Of a stretch of DNA of 64,000 bases, positions 15,553 to 25,256 are shown piece after piece. The position numbers were made by a program, and so were the translations under genes. Source of the stretch: an uncultured Bacilli bacterium (GTDB taxonomy: Bacteria > Bacillota_I > Bacilli_A > RF39 > UBA660). The notes under the pieces were generated by a model. That model was given only the letters and a program-made list of their open reading frames with translations, was not told the origin of the DNA and did not search any database. The first letter of the stretch is position 1. Each line of letters starts with the position of its first letter. The DNA lies in contig CAKOXD010000004.1 of NCBI GenBank assembly GCA_934130005.1, forward strand, positions 40,297 through 104,296, read 5' to 3'.

Positions 15553-16464
15553 CTAATTTCTATAATTTTTTGTTACTAATTCAAGTTCTTCTGTTAATTG
15601 TTTAATTCTTTCAATTATTCTTTTTGCTTTTACTTCTTCTATACCATTTTTACTAACTGATAAATGTTGCTCTAATAGTTTTATATCTAAATTCGAAGTA
15701 AAAAATGTTGGTAATTCTTCTTGCATCCTATATTGTATAATAGGACATAATACTTCATCACGACTCCATGCAGTAGTAGATTCTGCACCTATATCGTCTA
15801 TTAAAAGTAATGGTACTTTTTTTAATTTATTTAGACTATTTTGATATTCAAGACTTCCAAATAATCCTTTTAAATTAACTAAGTATTCTGGCCAAAAAAT
15901 AACCGCACTTTTTACTCCTTTTTTTGCTAATTCATTAAACATAGCTGAAATTAGATATGTTTTTCCACTTCCAAATGATCCATATAAATATAATCCTTTT
16001 TGTTTTTTGTTTTTATCATATGTTTTTATAAAATTATTTAACCATTTTATTACTTCAAATCTATTTTTATCATCTGTAATTATTTCTTTCATTTTGGCTT
16101 CTTTTATTTGTTTTGGAATATTATAACTATAAACATTTTCTAAATATTTGTTTTCATTATTTATTTTTTCTAATTTTTTACACATTTTATATCCAAATAG
16201 TATTTTTCCATTTTTTACTTCTGGTAAATATGCATATCCTTTTATTTTGTTTTTACATTCTAATATATTTTTACATTTTAGGCAATTATTATATTCAATA
16301 CTAGAATCTTCTAATAAACTAGTATAACAAGCTAATTTTTCATATGGAATATTTAATTTTGATATTAGTTTTTCAAATTTTTCATCTTTTAGTGATTCAT
16401 TAAAACTTCCCATTAAATCCATATCGTTTTTCTTTATATTTAAAGTTTCATTTAATGTTTTCAA
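15553..16464 (-). CDS. dnaI: Primosomal helicase loader DnaI
   Basis: A 303-residue loader of the replicative helicase. The N-terminal part carries the zinc-binding cysteines (CLKCKNILECKN), and the C-terminal AAA+ domain has Walker A GSFGSGKT, Walker B LLLIDDIGAE and the sensor segment FFTSN. Known DnaI places DnaC-type helicase rings on DNA together with DnaB and DnaD. It follows dnaB in an operon, as in Bacillus. The length is typical. Confidence 0.93.
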   Translation of the reverse strand: MKTLNETLNIKKNDMDLMGSFNESLKDEKFEKLISKLNIPYEKLACYTSLLEDSSIEYNNCLKCKNILECKNKIKGYAYLPEVKNGKILFGYKMCKKLEKINNENKYLENVYSYNIPKQIKEAKMKEIITDDKNRFEVIKWLNNFIKTYDKNKKQKGLYLYGSFGSGKTYLISAMFNELAKKGVKSAVIFWPEYLVNLKGLFGSLEYQNSLNKLKKVPLLLIDDIGAESTTAWSRDEVLCPIIQYRMQEELPTFFTSNLDIKLLEQHLSVSKNGIEEVKAKRIIERIKQLTEELELVTKNYRN

Positions 16465-16534
16465 ATTATCACCACCATTTAATTTAATTATAACATTAAA
16501 AAAAAAAAAATAATACTAAAATCAGTATTATTTT

Positions 16535-17815
16535 TTAATATTCACTTAATAATTTATTTATTTCATCCAATTCTTCTTTTGTTGCTTTTTCATTTTGTAT
16601 TTTTTTATTAAACCATTCTGGTTTTTGTTCTATCACTTTTGTTTTTTCTTTTATTTTTTTACTTTTTTTGTATTCTTTTTCAGCTAAGTTCATAGCGTCT
16701 TCTACTGTTTCTATTTTAAGTCTTGAATATTGTTCTGCAATGACTTCTATAAAACCTTTTATCAATTTATTATTGTTTATTTTTAATACATAGTCTAATA
16801 AAACATTTACAACACCTGGTTTTAAATTCATGTCTATTAATAAATATTCTAAGATTGAATACTCATTTTTTGTTGGTTTGGTTCCGTTATGTTTATTTAC
16901 TAAAAAATCATATGGACTTGTTGTTTCAAATTGGTATATCATTTTTGCTCTATTAGAAGTATCTCCTTCTATTTTTCTTAAGTATTCTGGTTGATTACGA
17001 TATATAATTGATGGTAATTTTCCACTATGTTCAAATTGATAGTATTTACGTGCATTTTCTCTTAATAATTTCTTATCTATTGTTCTCTTTTCTGTTAATG
17101 AATTTCTTATAAGCTCACTTACTTCTTCATCATCTAAATTATATATAAATGATATTTTATATATTAAATCTTTAGTATCACGAGTTAAACTTCTTATATT
17201 AAACATTTCTTCTGGTATTAATGAAATAGCATTTTCTAAGTCTATTTTTGATATTATACTTAATTTATTTATATTTACTCTTTTCATATCATCTACCATA
17301 TTTTCAAATGAATTTAAATTTGTTGTTTCAAATACATCTGAAAAATTACATGATATTTCTTCATATTCTTTTAAATTAATTCTTGGTATTTTAAAATATT
17401 CTTTTACTTTTTCATATTCTACTTTACCTACATTATTATATAAAGATACGCTAAGTATTGGATTATTAAAAAACTCATATGGCGTAAGTGGAGAATATAA
17501 TTCATATATTAAATTATTTATATTATCTTTTTTTATATATGTTCTAATAAGACCAATAGCTTCTAATTTTTCTCTTGATTCTATTATATCTTCAAGTCTC
17601 ATTTTCATACTTGTCATTAAATTATGATGAGTATATTCTAATGACATTACTTCTAATTTGTCTAAGTATGACCATAACGTAAAAAATAAATTAATTGAAT
17701 TACTACCAATTATTGGTTGATATAACATAGTAAGTATTCTTCTATCTTGATCATTTAATATAGATTTATTTATTACTACAAATGTATCAGCAGGTAGTAC
17801 TTTTTCTTTTAACAT
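16535..17815 (-). CDS. dnaB: Replication initiation and membrane attachment protein DnaB
   Basis: A 426-residue homologue of Bacillus subtilis DnaB, the primosome protein, not the helicase. It opens with the winged-helix region (DQDRRILTMLYQPIIGSNSINLFFTLWSYL). The C-terminal DnaB/DnaD_II domain follows around residues 300-390 (YDFLVNKHNGTKPTKNEYSILEYLLIDMNLKPGVVNVLLDYV). It co-loads the replicative helicase with DnaI, which is the next gene. The tail from about 390 is Lys/Glu-rich. A conserved neighbour order makes the call firm. Confidence 0.92.
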   Translation of the reverse strand: MLKEKVLPADTFVVINKSILNDQDRRILTMLYQPIIGSNSINLFFTLWSYLDKLEVMSLEYTHHNLMTSMKMRLEDIIESREKLEAIGLIRTYIKKDNINNLIYELYSPLTPYEFFNNPILSVSLYNNVGKVEYEKVKEYFKIPRINLKEYEEISCNFSDVFETTNLNSFENMVDDMKRVNINKLSIISKIDLENAISLIPEEMFNIRSLTRDTKDLIYKISFIYNLDDEEVSELIRNSLTEKRTIDKKLLRENARKYYQFEHSGKLPSIIYRNQPEYLRKIEGDTSNRAKMIYQFETTSPYDFLVNKHNGTKPTKNEYSILEYLLIDMNLKPGVVNVLLDYVLKINNNKLIKGFIEVIAEQYSRLKIETVEDAMNLAEKEYKKSKKIKEKTKVIEQKPEWFNKKIQNEKATKEELDEINKLLSEY

Positions 17816-17882
17816 AGATATTCTCCTTTACTAATAAATATATTATCACATTTATGTTAAATTATAAAGATTTTTTATAATA

Positions 17883-17906
17883 AAAAAGCTAGTTAACTAG
17901 CTTTAA
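17883..17906 (-). terminator. Terminator after the small prepilin gene
   Basis: Palindrome AAAGCTAGTTAACTAGCTTT followed by Ts on the minus strand. Confidence 0.75.
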
Positions 17907-17924
17907 ATTTAATCGAATTAATTA

Positions 17925-18401
17925 TTATTCACCTTTTGCTGTTTCATGTAAATCATTATCATAATAATACCAAGTTGAATTACTATATTTTAATGTAGCT
18001 GCTGAAATGTTTCCGTTAGCATCTATAGTAATTGTTGATGTTGCTTGTGGTTTAGTTCCCTTAACAGTAGCTGTTAATGAATTTAAGAAATCATCACAAT
18101 CATATGCACTTTCAGCTGTACCTGTATGAGTTGTATATGTATCTTTAACTTCACATGCTGTACCATTACTTACAGCAGTAACCATTTTTCCATTATATTG
18201 AGTACTAACTTCAGTTTGAGCTAATGTAATATATTTTTCTGCTGCATCAATGTATGCATAAGCACTATCCTTATCTGCAGATTTTCTAGCATCGTTAATC
18301 ATGTTTAAAATGATTGGAGTTGCAATTAATGCAATGATAGCTAAAATTACGATAACAGCTAATAATTCGATTAATGTGAAACCTTTTGTATTTCTTTTCA
18401 C
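17925..18401 (-). CDS. Type IV prepilin-like protein (major pilin-like)
   Basis: A 158-residue protein with a textbook class III signal: KRNTKG, cleavage before F, then FTLIELLAVIVILAIIALIATPIILNM with Glu at position 5 of the mature protein. The rest is a small Thr/Ala-rich globular domain with a Cys pair (near 82 and 101). The start codon is GTG behind a perfect GGAGG, with promoter TTGACT, 18 nt and TATTAT near 18440-18465. High expression seems likely. No assembly ATPase or prepilin peptidase lies in the window, so pilus, pseudopilus and competence roles cannot be told apart. Confidence 0.85.
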   Translation of the reverse strand: MKRNTKGFTLIELLAVIVILAIIALIATPIILNMINDARKSADKDSAYAYIDAAEKYITLAQTEVSTQYNGKMVTAVSNGTACEVKDTYTTHTGTAESAYDCDDFLNSLTATVKGTKPQATSTITIDANGNISAATLKYSNSTWYYYDNDLHETAKGE

Positions 18402-18568
18402 TTTTTATTCCTCCTCTATTTTTTACATTATTATAATATCATAATGCAATTGATATAGTCAAGTGATTTAAAAAAATTTGTCGAAATTTGCAAAACTTGA
18501 CAATTATCACATTTTTATTTTTTCCTATTATTATATATATATACATATATAAAATGGTAATTTTTTAC

Positions 18569-18596
18569 AAAAAAAAAGATCATTTTATCTTTTTTT
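18569..18596 (-). terminator. Terminator overlapping the stop of the 282-residue gene
   Basis: AAAAAAGAT/ATCTTTTTT stem with a 6-nt loop, continuing into Ts on the minus strand. It overlaps the last Lys codons of the gene. Confidence 0.6.
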
Positions 18597-19433
18597 AGCT
18601 TTAGTTTTTGAACTATTTTTTTTACTATCAGAAGTCATTTTTCCATTTTCTTCTAATTCTAATAATTCATATTCAGTTAATATAATTTTAAATCTTTCAT
18701 CTAAATCTCTTATATTTACAAAGGTATTTTTAAAAATATCTATTATGTTTTCAACTTCATTTACAACATCTTCTAATGATGGTCTACTTAACCAAGTTCT
18801 ATTATATATACCATCTTTATCATATTTTTTACTAAGTTTAATATTATAACCAACACTATAAGATGTACAAATTACAGTTATATCAAATAAATCATTTGAA
18901 ACATTACAATAGAATCTGTTATCTTCTGTTGTATCAATATCTCCTATTCTTTTAGAATATTGTTCTAATATATTTAATTGTTCTACTATTTCTTTATAAT
19001 TTTTCTTTATTATTGGTTTAAGAATTTTTTCATCTTTTTCTTTAGAATAGCCAAAATCCTTAAGACTTGCATCATTATAATATTCTGTGTATAAATTATC
19101 ATCATTAAAATCCTTTATGATTTTTAAAAAGTTTAAACTTCCATCTATACAAATTTTTAATACAGCTTTTTTATTCTCAGTATAAGTTTCTACTGTATAT
19201 TTATCCCATGTCTTATTTTTTTCTTTTCTTTCATTTTTTTCTTTTAAACTTACAGATTTGTTTAATTTTTTCTCCATTTCTATTATATTATTTTCAAATA
19301 TATCAGTTAATGGGCTTAAATATTTTTCTGTTCTCATATATAAATCATATAAACTTATTTGACCTTTACCTATTTTTTGTTCCCCTTTTATATAACTATT
19401 TACTTCGTTTAATGCTAATTCATAATCATCCAC
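18585..19433 (-). CDS. Unrecognised 282-residue soluble protein
   Basis: A charged protein with no signal or membrane segment. It starts at GTG 19433 behind AAAGGTGA. Helices near residues 30-75 and 150-165 suggest a partly coiled-coil fold, with a beta-rich stretch around FYCNVSNDLFDITVICTSYSVGYNIKLS. The C-terminus (SDSKKNSSKTKAKKR) is strongly basic. It lies just downstream of valS, separated by a terminator. I do not recognise the family and assign no function. Confidence 0.55.
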   Translation of the reverse strand: MDDYELALNEVNSYIKGEQKIGKGQISLYDLYMRTEKYLSPLTDIFENNIIEMEKKLNKSVSLKEKNERKEKNKTWDKYTVETYTENKKAVLKICIDGSLNFLKIIKDFNDDNLYTEYYNDASLKDFGYSKEKDEKILKPIIKKNYKEIVEQLNILEQYSKRIGDIDTTEDNRFYCNVSNDLFDITVICTSYSVGYNIKLSKKYDKDGIYNRTWLSRPSLEDVVNEVENIIDIFKNTFVNIRDLDERFKIILTEYELLELEENGKMTSDSKKNSSKTKAKKR

Positions 19434-19478
19434 TTAAATCACCTTTCTTTTTAATTTTTTATATTAACATACTTTAAT

Positions 19479-19502
19479 AAAAAAAGGAACATTTTGTTCC
19501 TA
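19479..19502 (-). terminator. Terminator at the end of valS
   Basis: GGAAC/GTTCC stem with a 5-nt loop and seven Ts on the minus strand. It overlaps the last codon and the stop. Confidence 0.7.
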
Positions 19503-22016
19503 ATTTTCTAATAATTTTAATCTATCCTTCTCTTCTTCTAGTTTTTTTCTATCTAGCTCTACTATGTTTTGTGGAGCTTTATTTACATAGTTTTCATTAG
19601 AAAGTAATTTTTCTCTTCTTTCAATAGATTGTTTCAATTTATTTATTTCTTCTATTTTATTTGAATCATTTTCTTTGTTTTCTTCATAATAATTTATATC
19701 AATATATTTAGATTTATAATTATATTTAGTTAATCCTGATTCATTTATGTATTTATGTTTATCAAGTTTTAATTGACTAACATAAATATCTTTATATTTT
19801 TCTTCTATATTATAATTAACAAAAGCATTTTTAGTAATATTATTGTTTGCTTTTAAATTACGAATTGCAACAATATCTTCTAATATTTTATCTAATACTT
19901 CTTTTTCTTCTTTAAATATTAACTCATTTACTATAGGATAACTACTTATCATAATAGAATCACTATCTTTAATTGGTAGCATCATATATATTTCTTCAGT
20001 TACAAATGGCATAAATGGATGTAACATTTTTAATATATTTGTAAGTACTAGTAATAATACCGATTTGTTAGTATTACTCATATTAGTTTTAGAAAGTTCT
20101 ATATACCAATCACAAAAATCATTCCAAATAAAGTTATATAACTCACTACCTACTATATTAAATTCATATTTTTCCATATGTTTTGTAACATTTTCTATTA
20201 AGTAATTCATTTTGGTTAATATCCATTTATCACTTATTGATAAATTATCATATGTAATACTTTCTATATCTTCAATATTCATCAAAACAAAGCGTGATGC
20301 ATTCCATAATTTATTGATAAAATTCCATGTACTAGACATTTTTGTTTCATCAAATCTTAAATCTGTACCTAAAGCACAATCTGTTGTTAAATAAAATCTT
20401 AAAGCATCTACTCCATATTTTTCTATCATATCAAAAGGATCTACACCATTGCCTAGTGATTTAGACATTTTTCTTCCCATCTTATCTCTAATAAGTCCAT
20501 GAATAATACAATCTTTAAATGGTCTTACATTATTAATTTCTTCTGATTGAAAAATCATTCTAGCTACCCAAAAAAAGATAATATCATAAGCTGTTACTAA
20601 ACAATTATTAGGAAAATATCTTTCAAAATCTACAGTTTTATCAGGCCAACCTAATGTTGAAAAAGGCCATAACGCACTTGAAAACCATGTATCTAGTACA
20701 TCTTCATCTTGAATCCACCCTTCTTCTTCTGGTGCCTCCATTCCAACGTATACTTCTTCACCCTTATACCAAGCGGGTATTCTATGTCCCCACCATAATT
20801 GACGAGAAATACACCAATCATAGCAATCTTCCATCCAATGAGTTAATGTTTTTTCAAATTTTTCTGGTATAAAATTAACTTTTTCATCTTGTTTTTTTTG
20901 TGTTTTTAAAACATTATCTGCTAAAGATTTCATTTTAATAAACCATTGTTTTTTTATCATTGGTTCAACCATTGCACCAGTTCTTTCTGAATGTCCTACT
21001 TCATGAATAAGCGGTTCAACTTCAAGTAATAAATTTTCTTCTTTTAAATCTTGGAGTAATACTTTTCTACATTCTTCCCTAGTCATTCCAATGTATTTTT
21101 TTGGACAATTACTATTCATTGTAGCATCATCATTCATAATAACGATTCTTTCTAAATTATGTCTATTTCCTACTTCAAAGTCATTAGGATCATGTGCAGG
21201 GGTAATTTTAACTACACCAGTTCCTTTTTCCATATCAGCATGATTATCACCAATAATTGGGATTAATCTATTTACAATTGGAAGTATTACACTCTTACCT
21301 ATTAAATCTTTATATCTGTCATCGTTTGGATTAACTGCTACTGCGGTATCTCCAAATAATGTTTCAGGACGAGTTGTTGCAACATCTAAATAATCATTTG
21401 TTCCTTCTATAATGTATTTTAAATGATAGAATGCCCCTTCTACTGTTTTATATATTACTTCTTCATTTGACAAAGCTGTTTTTGCTACTGGGTCCCAGTT
21501 AATTATTTTTTCTCCTCTATAAATTAAACCTTTATTATAGTAGTCTACAAATACTTTAGTAACTGCTTTATTAAGTCCTTCATCTAAAGTAAATCTTTCT
21601 TTATTATAATCAACAGATATCCCCATAGCTTTCCATTGATTTCTTATTGAATCTCCAAACTCATGAGTCCAATCCCAGCAAGATTTCAAGAAATTTTCTC
21701 TACCATAGTTATATTTATCTATTCCTTCATCCTTTAATTTTTTTACTACTTTTGCTTCTGTTGCTATTGCAGCATGATCCATTCCTGGAAGCCATAAACA
21801 ATCATAGCCTTGCATTCTTTTAAATCTTATTATAGCATCTTGTATAGAAACATTATAAGCATGACCTATATGTAATTTTCCTGTAACATTTGGTGGTGGT
21901 ATTACTATGCTGTATGGTTTTTTTGATAAATCTCCAGAATTAAAATATCCTTTATTTTTCCAATCATCATATTTATTTTTTTCAACTTCTATATGATTAT
22001 ATTTTTTTTCTAGCAT
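19500..22016 (-). CDS. valS: Valyl-tRNA synthetase
   Basis: An 838-residue class I synthetase. It shows HIGH in PNVTGKLHIGHAYN, WLPGMDHAAIATE, the editing domain TTRPETLFGD, WWGHRIPAWY, and KMSKS in KMSKSLGNGVDP. The C-terminal coiled-coil arm (INKLKQSIERREKLL) is present. It is a little shorter than the usual 880. It starts 7 nt inside the end of the HD gene, so both are translated from the Val T-box transcript. Confidence 0.96.
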   Translation of the reverse strand: MLEKKYNHIEVEKNKYDDWKNKGYFNSGDLSKKPYSIVIPPPNVTGKLHIGHAYNVSIQDAIIRFKRMQGYDCLWLPGMDHAAIATEAKVVKKLKDEGIDKYNYGRENFLKSCWDWTHEFGDSIRNQWKAMGISVDYNKERFTLDEGLNKAVTKVFVDYYNKGLIYRGEKIINWDPVAKTALSNEEVIYKTVEGAFYHLKYIIEGTNDYLDVATTRPETLFGDTAVAVNPNDDRYKDLIGKSVILPIVNRLIPIIGDNHADMEKGTGVVKITPAHDPNDFEVGNRHNLERIVIMNDDATMNSNCPKKYIGMTREECRKVLLQDLKEENLLLEVEPLIHEVGHSERTGAMVEPMIKKQWFIKMKSLADNVLKTQKKQDEKVNFIPEKFEKTLTHWMEDCYDWCISRQLWWGHRIPAWYKGEEVYVGMEAPEEEGWIQDEDVLDTWFSSALWPFSTLGWPDKTVDFERYFPNNCLVTAYDIIFFWVARMIFQSEEINNVRPFKDCIIHGLIRDKMGRKMSKSLGNGVDPFDMIEKYGVDALRFYLTTDCALGTDLRFDETKMSSTWNFINKLWNASRFVLMNIEDIESITYDNLSISDKWILTKMNYLIENVTKHMEKYEFNIVGSELYNFIWNDFCDWYIELSKTNMSNTNKSVLLLVLTNILKMLHPFMPFVTEEIYMMLPIKDSDSIMISSYPIVNELIFKEEKEVLDKILEDIVAIRNLKANNNITKNAFVNYNIEEKYKDIYVSQLKLDKHKYINESGLTKYNYKSKYIDINYYEENKENDSNKIEEINKLKQSIERREKLLSNENYVNKAPQNIVELDRKKLEEEKDRLKLLEN

Positions 22017-22735
22017 TTTTTATTCATCCTCTCATCTATATATTTTATTACTTCTTCATATATTTCTTTATATTTATTATCTTTATTTACTCTATCATAA
22101 TAATATTTTAAATTATCTTTCATTTCATTTAAACATACATCATTATATATATCAAATGCAAAAGCAAATTTAATTACTATTTCATCATTACTATTTTTAA
22201 CATATTTTCTAGATAATGATTCATGTCTTTTTGTAGAATCAATTACCTCTTTTGTTATTTCATCATCTGTTACGTTTATATCATATTCTTTTAAATATCC
22301 AAGTAAATATATTATATCCAATTTATCTACATCTCTAATTAATTTAGAATGCATAAGTACTCTTTCATCTTTTATATCTTCTAATTTATATTTATTATGA
22401 TTATAAATTGCTGTTTTTATTATTTCATATTCTTCTTTATTTTTAGAAAATTTTTCTATTAAATTATCTTCAAATAATACTTTTACACCATATAAAGCAT
22501 GATCTATACTTTTATTATCATCAAATGTATGGTAAACTCTTATTTGTTCAAATCTACCTATATCATGTAAAAGACCTATTAATGTAGCAAGTTCTATATC
22601 TTCTTTACTAAAACCTAATATAGTCGCATATTTTTTAGATAAATTCATTACTCTTATTGAATGGCTATATTTATTTCTTATTGCTTCATCATTCATATCA
22701 TAGTTATTTGTATATTTATTAAATTCCTCTATCAT
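22010..22735 (-). CDS. HD domain phosphohydrolase in the valS operon
   Basis: A 241-residue HD protein with intact metal ligands: H in YSHSIRV, HD in LLHDIGRFEQ, H in SIDHALYG and D in IRDVDKLDI. The start is ATG 22735, 4 nt after GGAGG. It is the first gene after the Val T-box and overlaps valS, so it is induced when Val-tRNA is uncharged. Family members hydrolyse nucleotides or phosphate esters; the substrate is unknown. It differs from the HE-type proteins at 9662 and 50170. Confidence 0.75.
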   Translation of the reverse strand: MIEEFNKYTNNYDMNDEAIRNKYSHSIRVMNLSKKYATILGFSKEDIELATLIGLLHDIGRFEQIRVYHTFDDNKSIDHALYGVKVLFEDNLIEKFSKNKEEYEIIKTAIYNHNKYKLEDIKDERVLMHSKLIRDVDKLDIIYLLGYLKEYDINVTDDEITKEVIDSTKRHESLSRKYVKNSNDEIVIKFAFAFDIYNDVCLNEMKDNLKYYYDRVNKDNKYKEIYEEVIKYIDERMNKKC

Positions 22736-22747
22736 AATTACCTCCAA

Positions 22748-22965
22748 AATAAAAACATCCTTAAGTATAAGGACGTTAAAAACGTGGTACCACCTTAATT
22801 CGTAATATAAATTACCTCTTTTATTTAACGCATAAAACGTAATATCCTAACTATTTAGATATTCTACTCCCAAGCTACCTTCATTATAATTTAATATTAG
22901 TTTACACCATACACTAACTCTCTATAATTAAATTTATAATTACTCCTCTTGTTCTTTGTATTTAT
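22748..22965 (-). promoter_or_regulatory. T-box leader, valine type
   Basis: The leader has AGAGAGTTAGTGT near its 5' end, a GTA specifier in GAAGGTAGC (22878-22876), the T-box bulge AAGGTGGTACCACG (22796-22783), and the terminator ACGTCCTTA/TAAGGATGT (22751-22777) with a T-run. It matches the downstream valS, so it should respond to uncharged tRNA-Val. Confidence 0.9.
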
Positions 22966-22969
22966 ACTT

Positions 22970-22998
22970 ATTATATTAATATTAAAGTTTAATGTCAA
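22970..22998 (-). promoter_or_regulatory. Promoter of the Val T-box operon
   Basis: TTGACA (22998-22993), a 17-nt spacer and TATAAT (22975-22970). The -35 box contains the TGA stop codon of the upstream peptidase gene. Confidence 0.8.
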
Positions 22999-23627
22999 TT
23001 ATCTTTTAATTCTTTTCTAACTTTTTTGTAAAGTGGATAATATTTTTCAACAAGTCTCCAAAATTCTTTTGAATGATCAAAATGAACAAAATGAGATAAT
23101 TCATGTACTATTACATAATCTAATTTAGTAATATCATATCTTATTAATTCTGAATTTAAAGTTACAACTTTTAATTTTTTATTACATACTCCCCATCTTG
23201 TTTTCATCTTTCTTATTCTAAGACTAGGATAAGGTATATCTTCTTCAAATAAATTATACATAAAATCAAGTCTTTCTTTAAAAAGTATTTTTATTTCATT
23301 ATTTAACCATTTTTCTAAAGATTTAATATTTTCTGTATATATATTATTATTTATTATCTCTGTTTGTCCTTTTAAATAAATAATATTATATTCTTTACCT
23401 AAAAAATAAAATTTATCATCCTTTTCTTTTTTTAATTCTAATCTTTTTATATTTTTAAATATAAATTTCTTATTATCTTCTAATAACTTTAATATTGTTT
23501 TTTTACTTGTAAAATAATTAGTAGTAATTACTACTTCGTTACCTTCTTTTACTCTTATATATGTGTTTTTGTTATTCTTTTTTTCTACAGTTACTTTTAA
23601 TTTGATTCCATCTATTTCATATTCCAT
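22995..23627 (-). CDS. YgjP-like M48-type metallopeptidase
   Basis: A 210-residue protein of the YgjP/DUF45 family with zinc motif HELSH in YVIVHELSHFVHFDHSKEFW and the preceding RKMKTRWGVC. The family is a minimal gluzincin with an unknown physiological target. It ends in TGA, the only such stop I found among about sixty coding ends. That TGA is embedded in the -35 box of the next promoter, and a TAA follows two codons later. The start follows GAGTGAT. Confidence 0.85.
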   Translation of the reverse strand: MEYEIDGIKLKVTVEKKNNKNTYIRVKEGNEVVITTNYFTSKKTILKLLEDNKKFIFKNIKRLELKKEKDDKFYFLGKEYNIIYLKGQTEIINNNIYTENIKSLEKWLNNEIKILFKERLDFMYNLFEEDIPYPSLRIRKMKTRWGVCNKKLKVVTLNSELIRYDITKLDYVIVHELSHFVHFDHSKEFWRLVEKYYPLYKKVRKELKDN

Positions 23628-23660
23628 ACTATCACTCTTATATATTTTAACATTTTTTTA

Positions 23661-23688
23661 TAAAAAGAAAAAGGGATTTAACCCTTAA
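23661..23688 (-). terminator. Terminator after the YfcC-like gene
   Basis: AAGGG/CCCTT stem with a short loop and a T-rich tail on the minus strand. Confidence 0.6.
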
Positions 23689-25136
23689 ACTAACATCATT
23701 ACTATGATTACTACTAGTGCTGTTAAAAGTAAGCTTAATAATAATCTCCAGTTTTGTTTAAACCATTCTTTATATGAAATATTTAAATATTCAAGTCCAA
23801 ATACTAGACCAAAACTTGTAGGTACTAATAACATTACAAATCCATAAATTGCTTGCATTATGAATACTGCTATTGCATAATTACTAGAATATAGATTTGT
23901 TACTGGATCATATAGTGCATTCATTAAATATGGAAAATCACTATAAGCTATTGATCCTATAGCTGATATTAAACTCATTGTAACAAAATTTAATCCTTTA
24001 CTCATACTGAATAATGCATTAAATATTGTTGTAAAGAATGTTTGAGATGCGCTGTTTACAACTAAAAGTAAAACATTTGCTAAAATAACTACTGCAGCTA
24101 CTTTAAGCATTTCTTTCATTCCATCTAACATTGCATCAAATGTTTCTTTTACTTTTAAATTATAAATTGCTCCAATTAATATAATTGCTATTATAAGAAC
24201 CATTGCAAGTTCATAATTTGTCCAATATCCAAATGGATTTATTGAACCAAGTAAATTAGCAAATAATGAATATCCATTAAGTTTAACATTAGTTATATTA
24301 GTATACCAAGTATCAAAAATTGTTTTTTCTACTCCTATTGCACCTGCCCAGTTGAACATTGCAACAAGAAGTAATACCATAGTAACAGATAAAACAATTA
24401 CTAAAGGAACAACTGATTTTTTAGATTCTTCTACCTTTTTATATAAAGGTATAACTAATTCTTCTTTTGTTTCTTCTTCTTTTTTAGATTTTCTTCCTTT
24501 TTTAGTTTCTTTTTTATCTATTTTACTTGTCTTAATTACAAATATTAACAATACAACAACAAGCAAAACAAATAGTGCTATTTTATATGCTATATTTTCT
24601 GTGGTTTTTAAACCAAAGAAATAATTTATATAACTATATCCACCTACGTTATATCCGAATATAGTTCCCATATTACCAACTAAAATAGCTCCTACAGTCG
24701 ATAATAAAGCTGTCATTTTATTAAATCCAAGTGTTAAAATTACAGCTATAAAGAATGGTACTATAATTAATAGTGGAAGTGTTAAAGTAGTTAATGAAGA
24801 TAAAATTGCAAATACTAGTATCGAAATTACTAGGAATGTTTTTTCTTTTCCATTAAATTTTTTAGCAGTTCCAGAAACCATTTTAGTATAAACACCAGTT
24901 TTATTCATTACACCATATAAACCACCTATTAATAAAATTATTAATCCAGTAAGCACAAATATAGATGTAATTGAAGTTGATATAGGATAAATAAATATAT
25001 CACCAATTCCAACAGGAGTAGTTGATCCTTTAGTAAATACACCACTAGAGAATGCTCCACCAGGAATAATCCAACTTAAAACTACGTATGCTAAAAATGT
25101 TATTATTATAGCTTTAATCATACTGTTTCTTTTCAT
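23685..25136 (-). CDS. YfcC-like membrane transporter (DcuC/ion transporter superfamily)
   Basis: A 483-residue integral membrane protein with about 12-13 hydrophobic segments and a Lys/Glu-rich cytoplasmic loop near residues 190-220 (KIDKKETKKGRKSKKEEE). Its opening, SWIIPGGAFSSGVF, and the NKTG and GNMGTIFGYNVGG stretches resemble the YfcC family of C4-dicarboxylate or amino-acid type carriers. The substrate cannot be told. The start is ATG 25136 behind AGGAGG; an upstream ATG has no SD. Confidence 0.7.
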   Translation of the reverse strand: MKRNSMIKAIIITFLAYVVLSWIIPGGAFSSGVFTKGSTTPVGIGDIFIYPISTSITSIFVLTGLIILLIGGLYGVMNKTGVYTKMVSGTAKKFNGKEKTFLVISILVFAILSSLTTLTLPLLIIVPFFIAVILTLGFNKMTALLSTVGAILVGNMGTIFGYNVGGYSYINYFFGLKTTENIAYKIALFVLLVVVLLIFVIKTSKIDKKETKKGRKSKKEEETKEELVIPLYKKVEESKKSVVPLVIVLSVTMVLLLVAMFNWAGAIGVEKTIFDTWYTNITNVKLNGYSLFANLLGSINPFGYWTNYELAMVLIIAIILIGAIYNLKVKETFDAMLDGMKEMLKVAAVVILANVLLLVVNSASQTFFTTIFNALFSMSKGLNFVTMSLISAIGSIAYSDFPYLMNALYDPVTNLYSSNYAIAVFIMQAIYGFVMLLVPTSFGLVFGLEYLNISYKEWFKQNWRLLLSLLLTALVVIIVMMLV

Positions 25137-25204
25137 ATTATAACCTCCTATATAATTATAGCAAAAATATATTAAATTATAAAGTTTTTTGTTAAATTTT
25201 AACA

Positions 25205-25240
25205 AATTTCACTATATTTTCATAATTAATAAATGTATAA
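25205..25240 (+). promoter_or_regulatory. Promoter of ytqA
   Basis: TATAAT at 25234-25239, with a TTCACT-like -35 about 20 nt upstream. It overlaps a possible ATG at 25233, which therefore cannot be the real start. Confidence 0.5.
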
Positions 25241-25256
25241 TAGTTATGGTGATTTT

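Noticed and set aside
25233..25256. Upstream ATG start for ytqA
   Set aside because: It overlaps the TATAAT box, and GGTGAT lies in front of the ATG at 25257, which also fits the family start.
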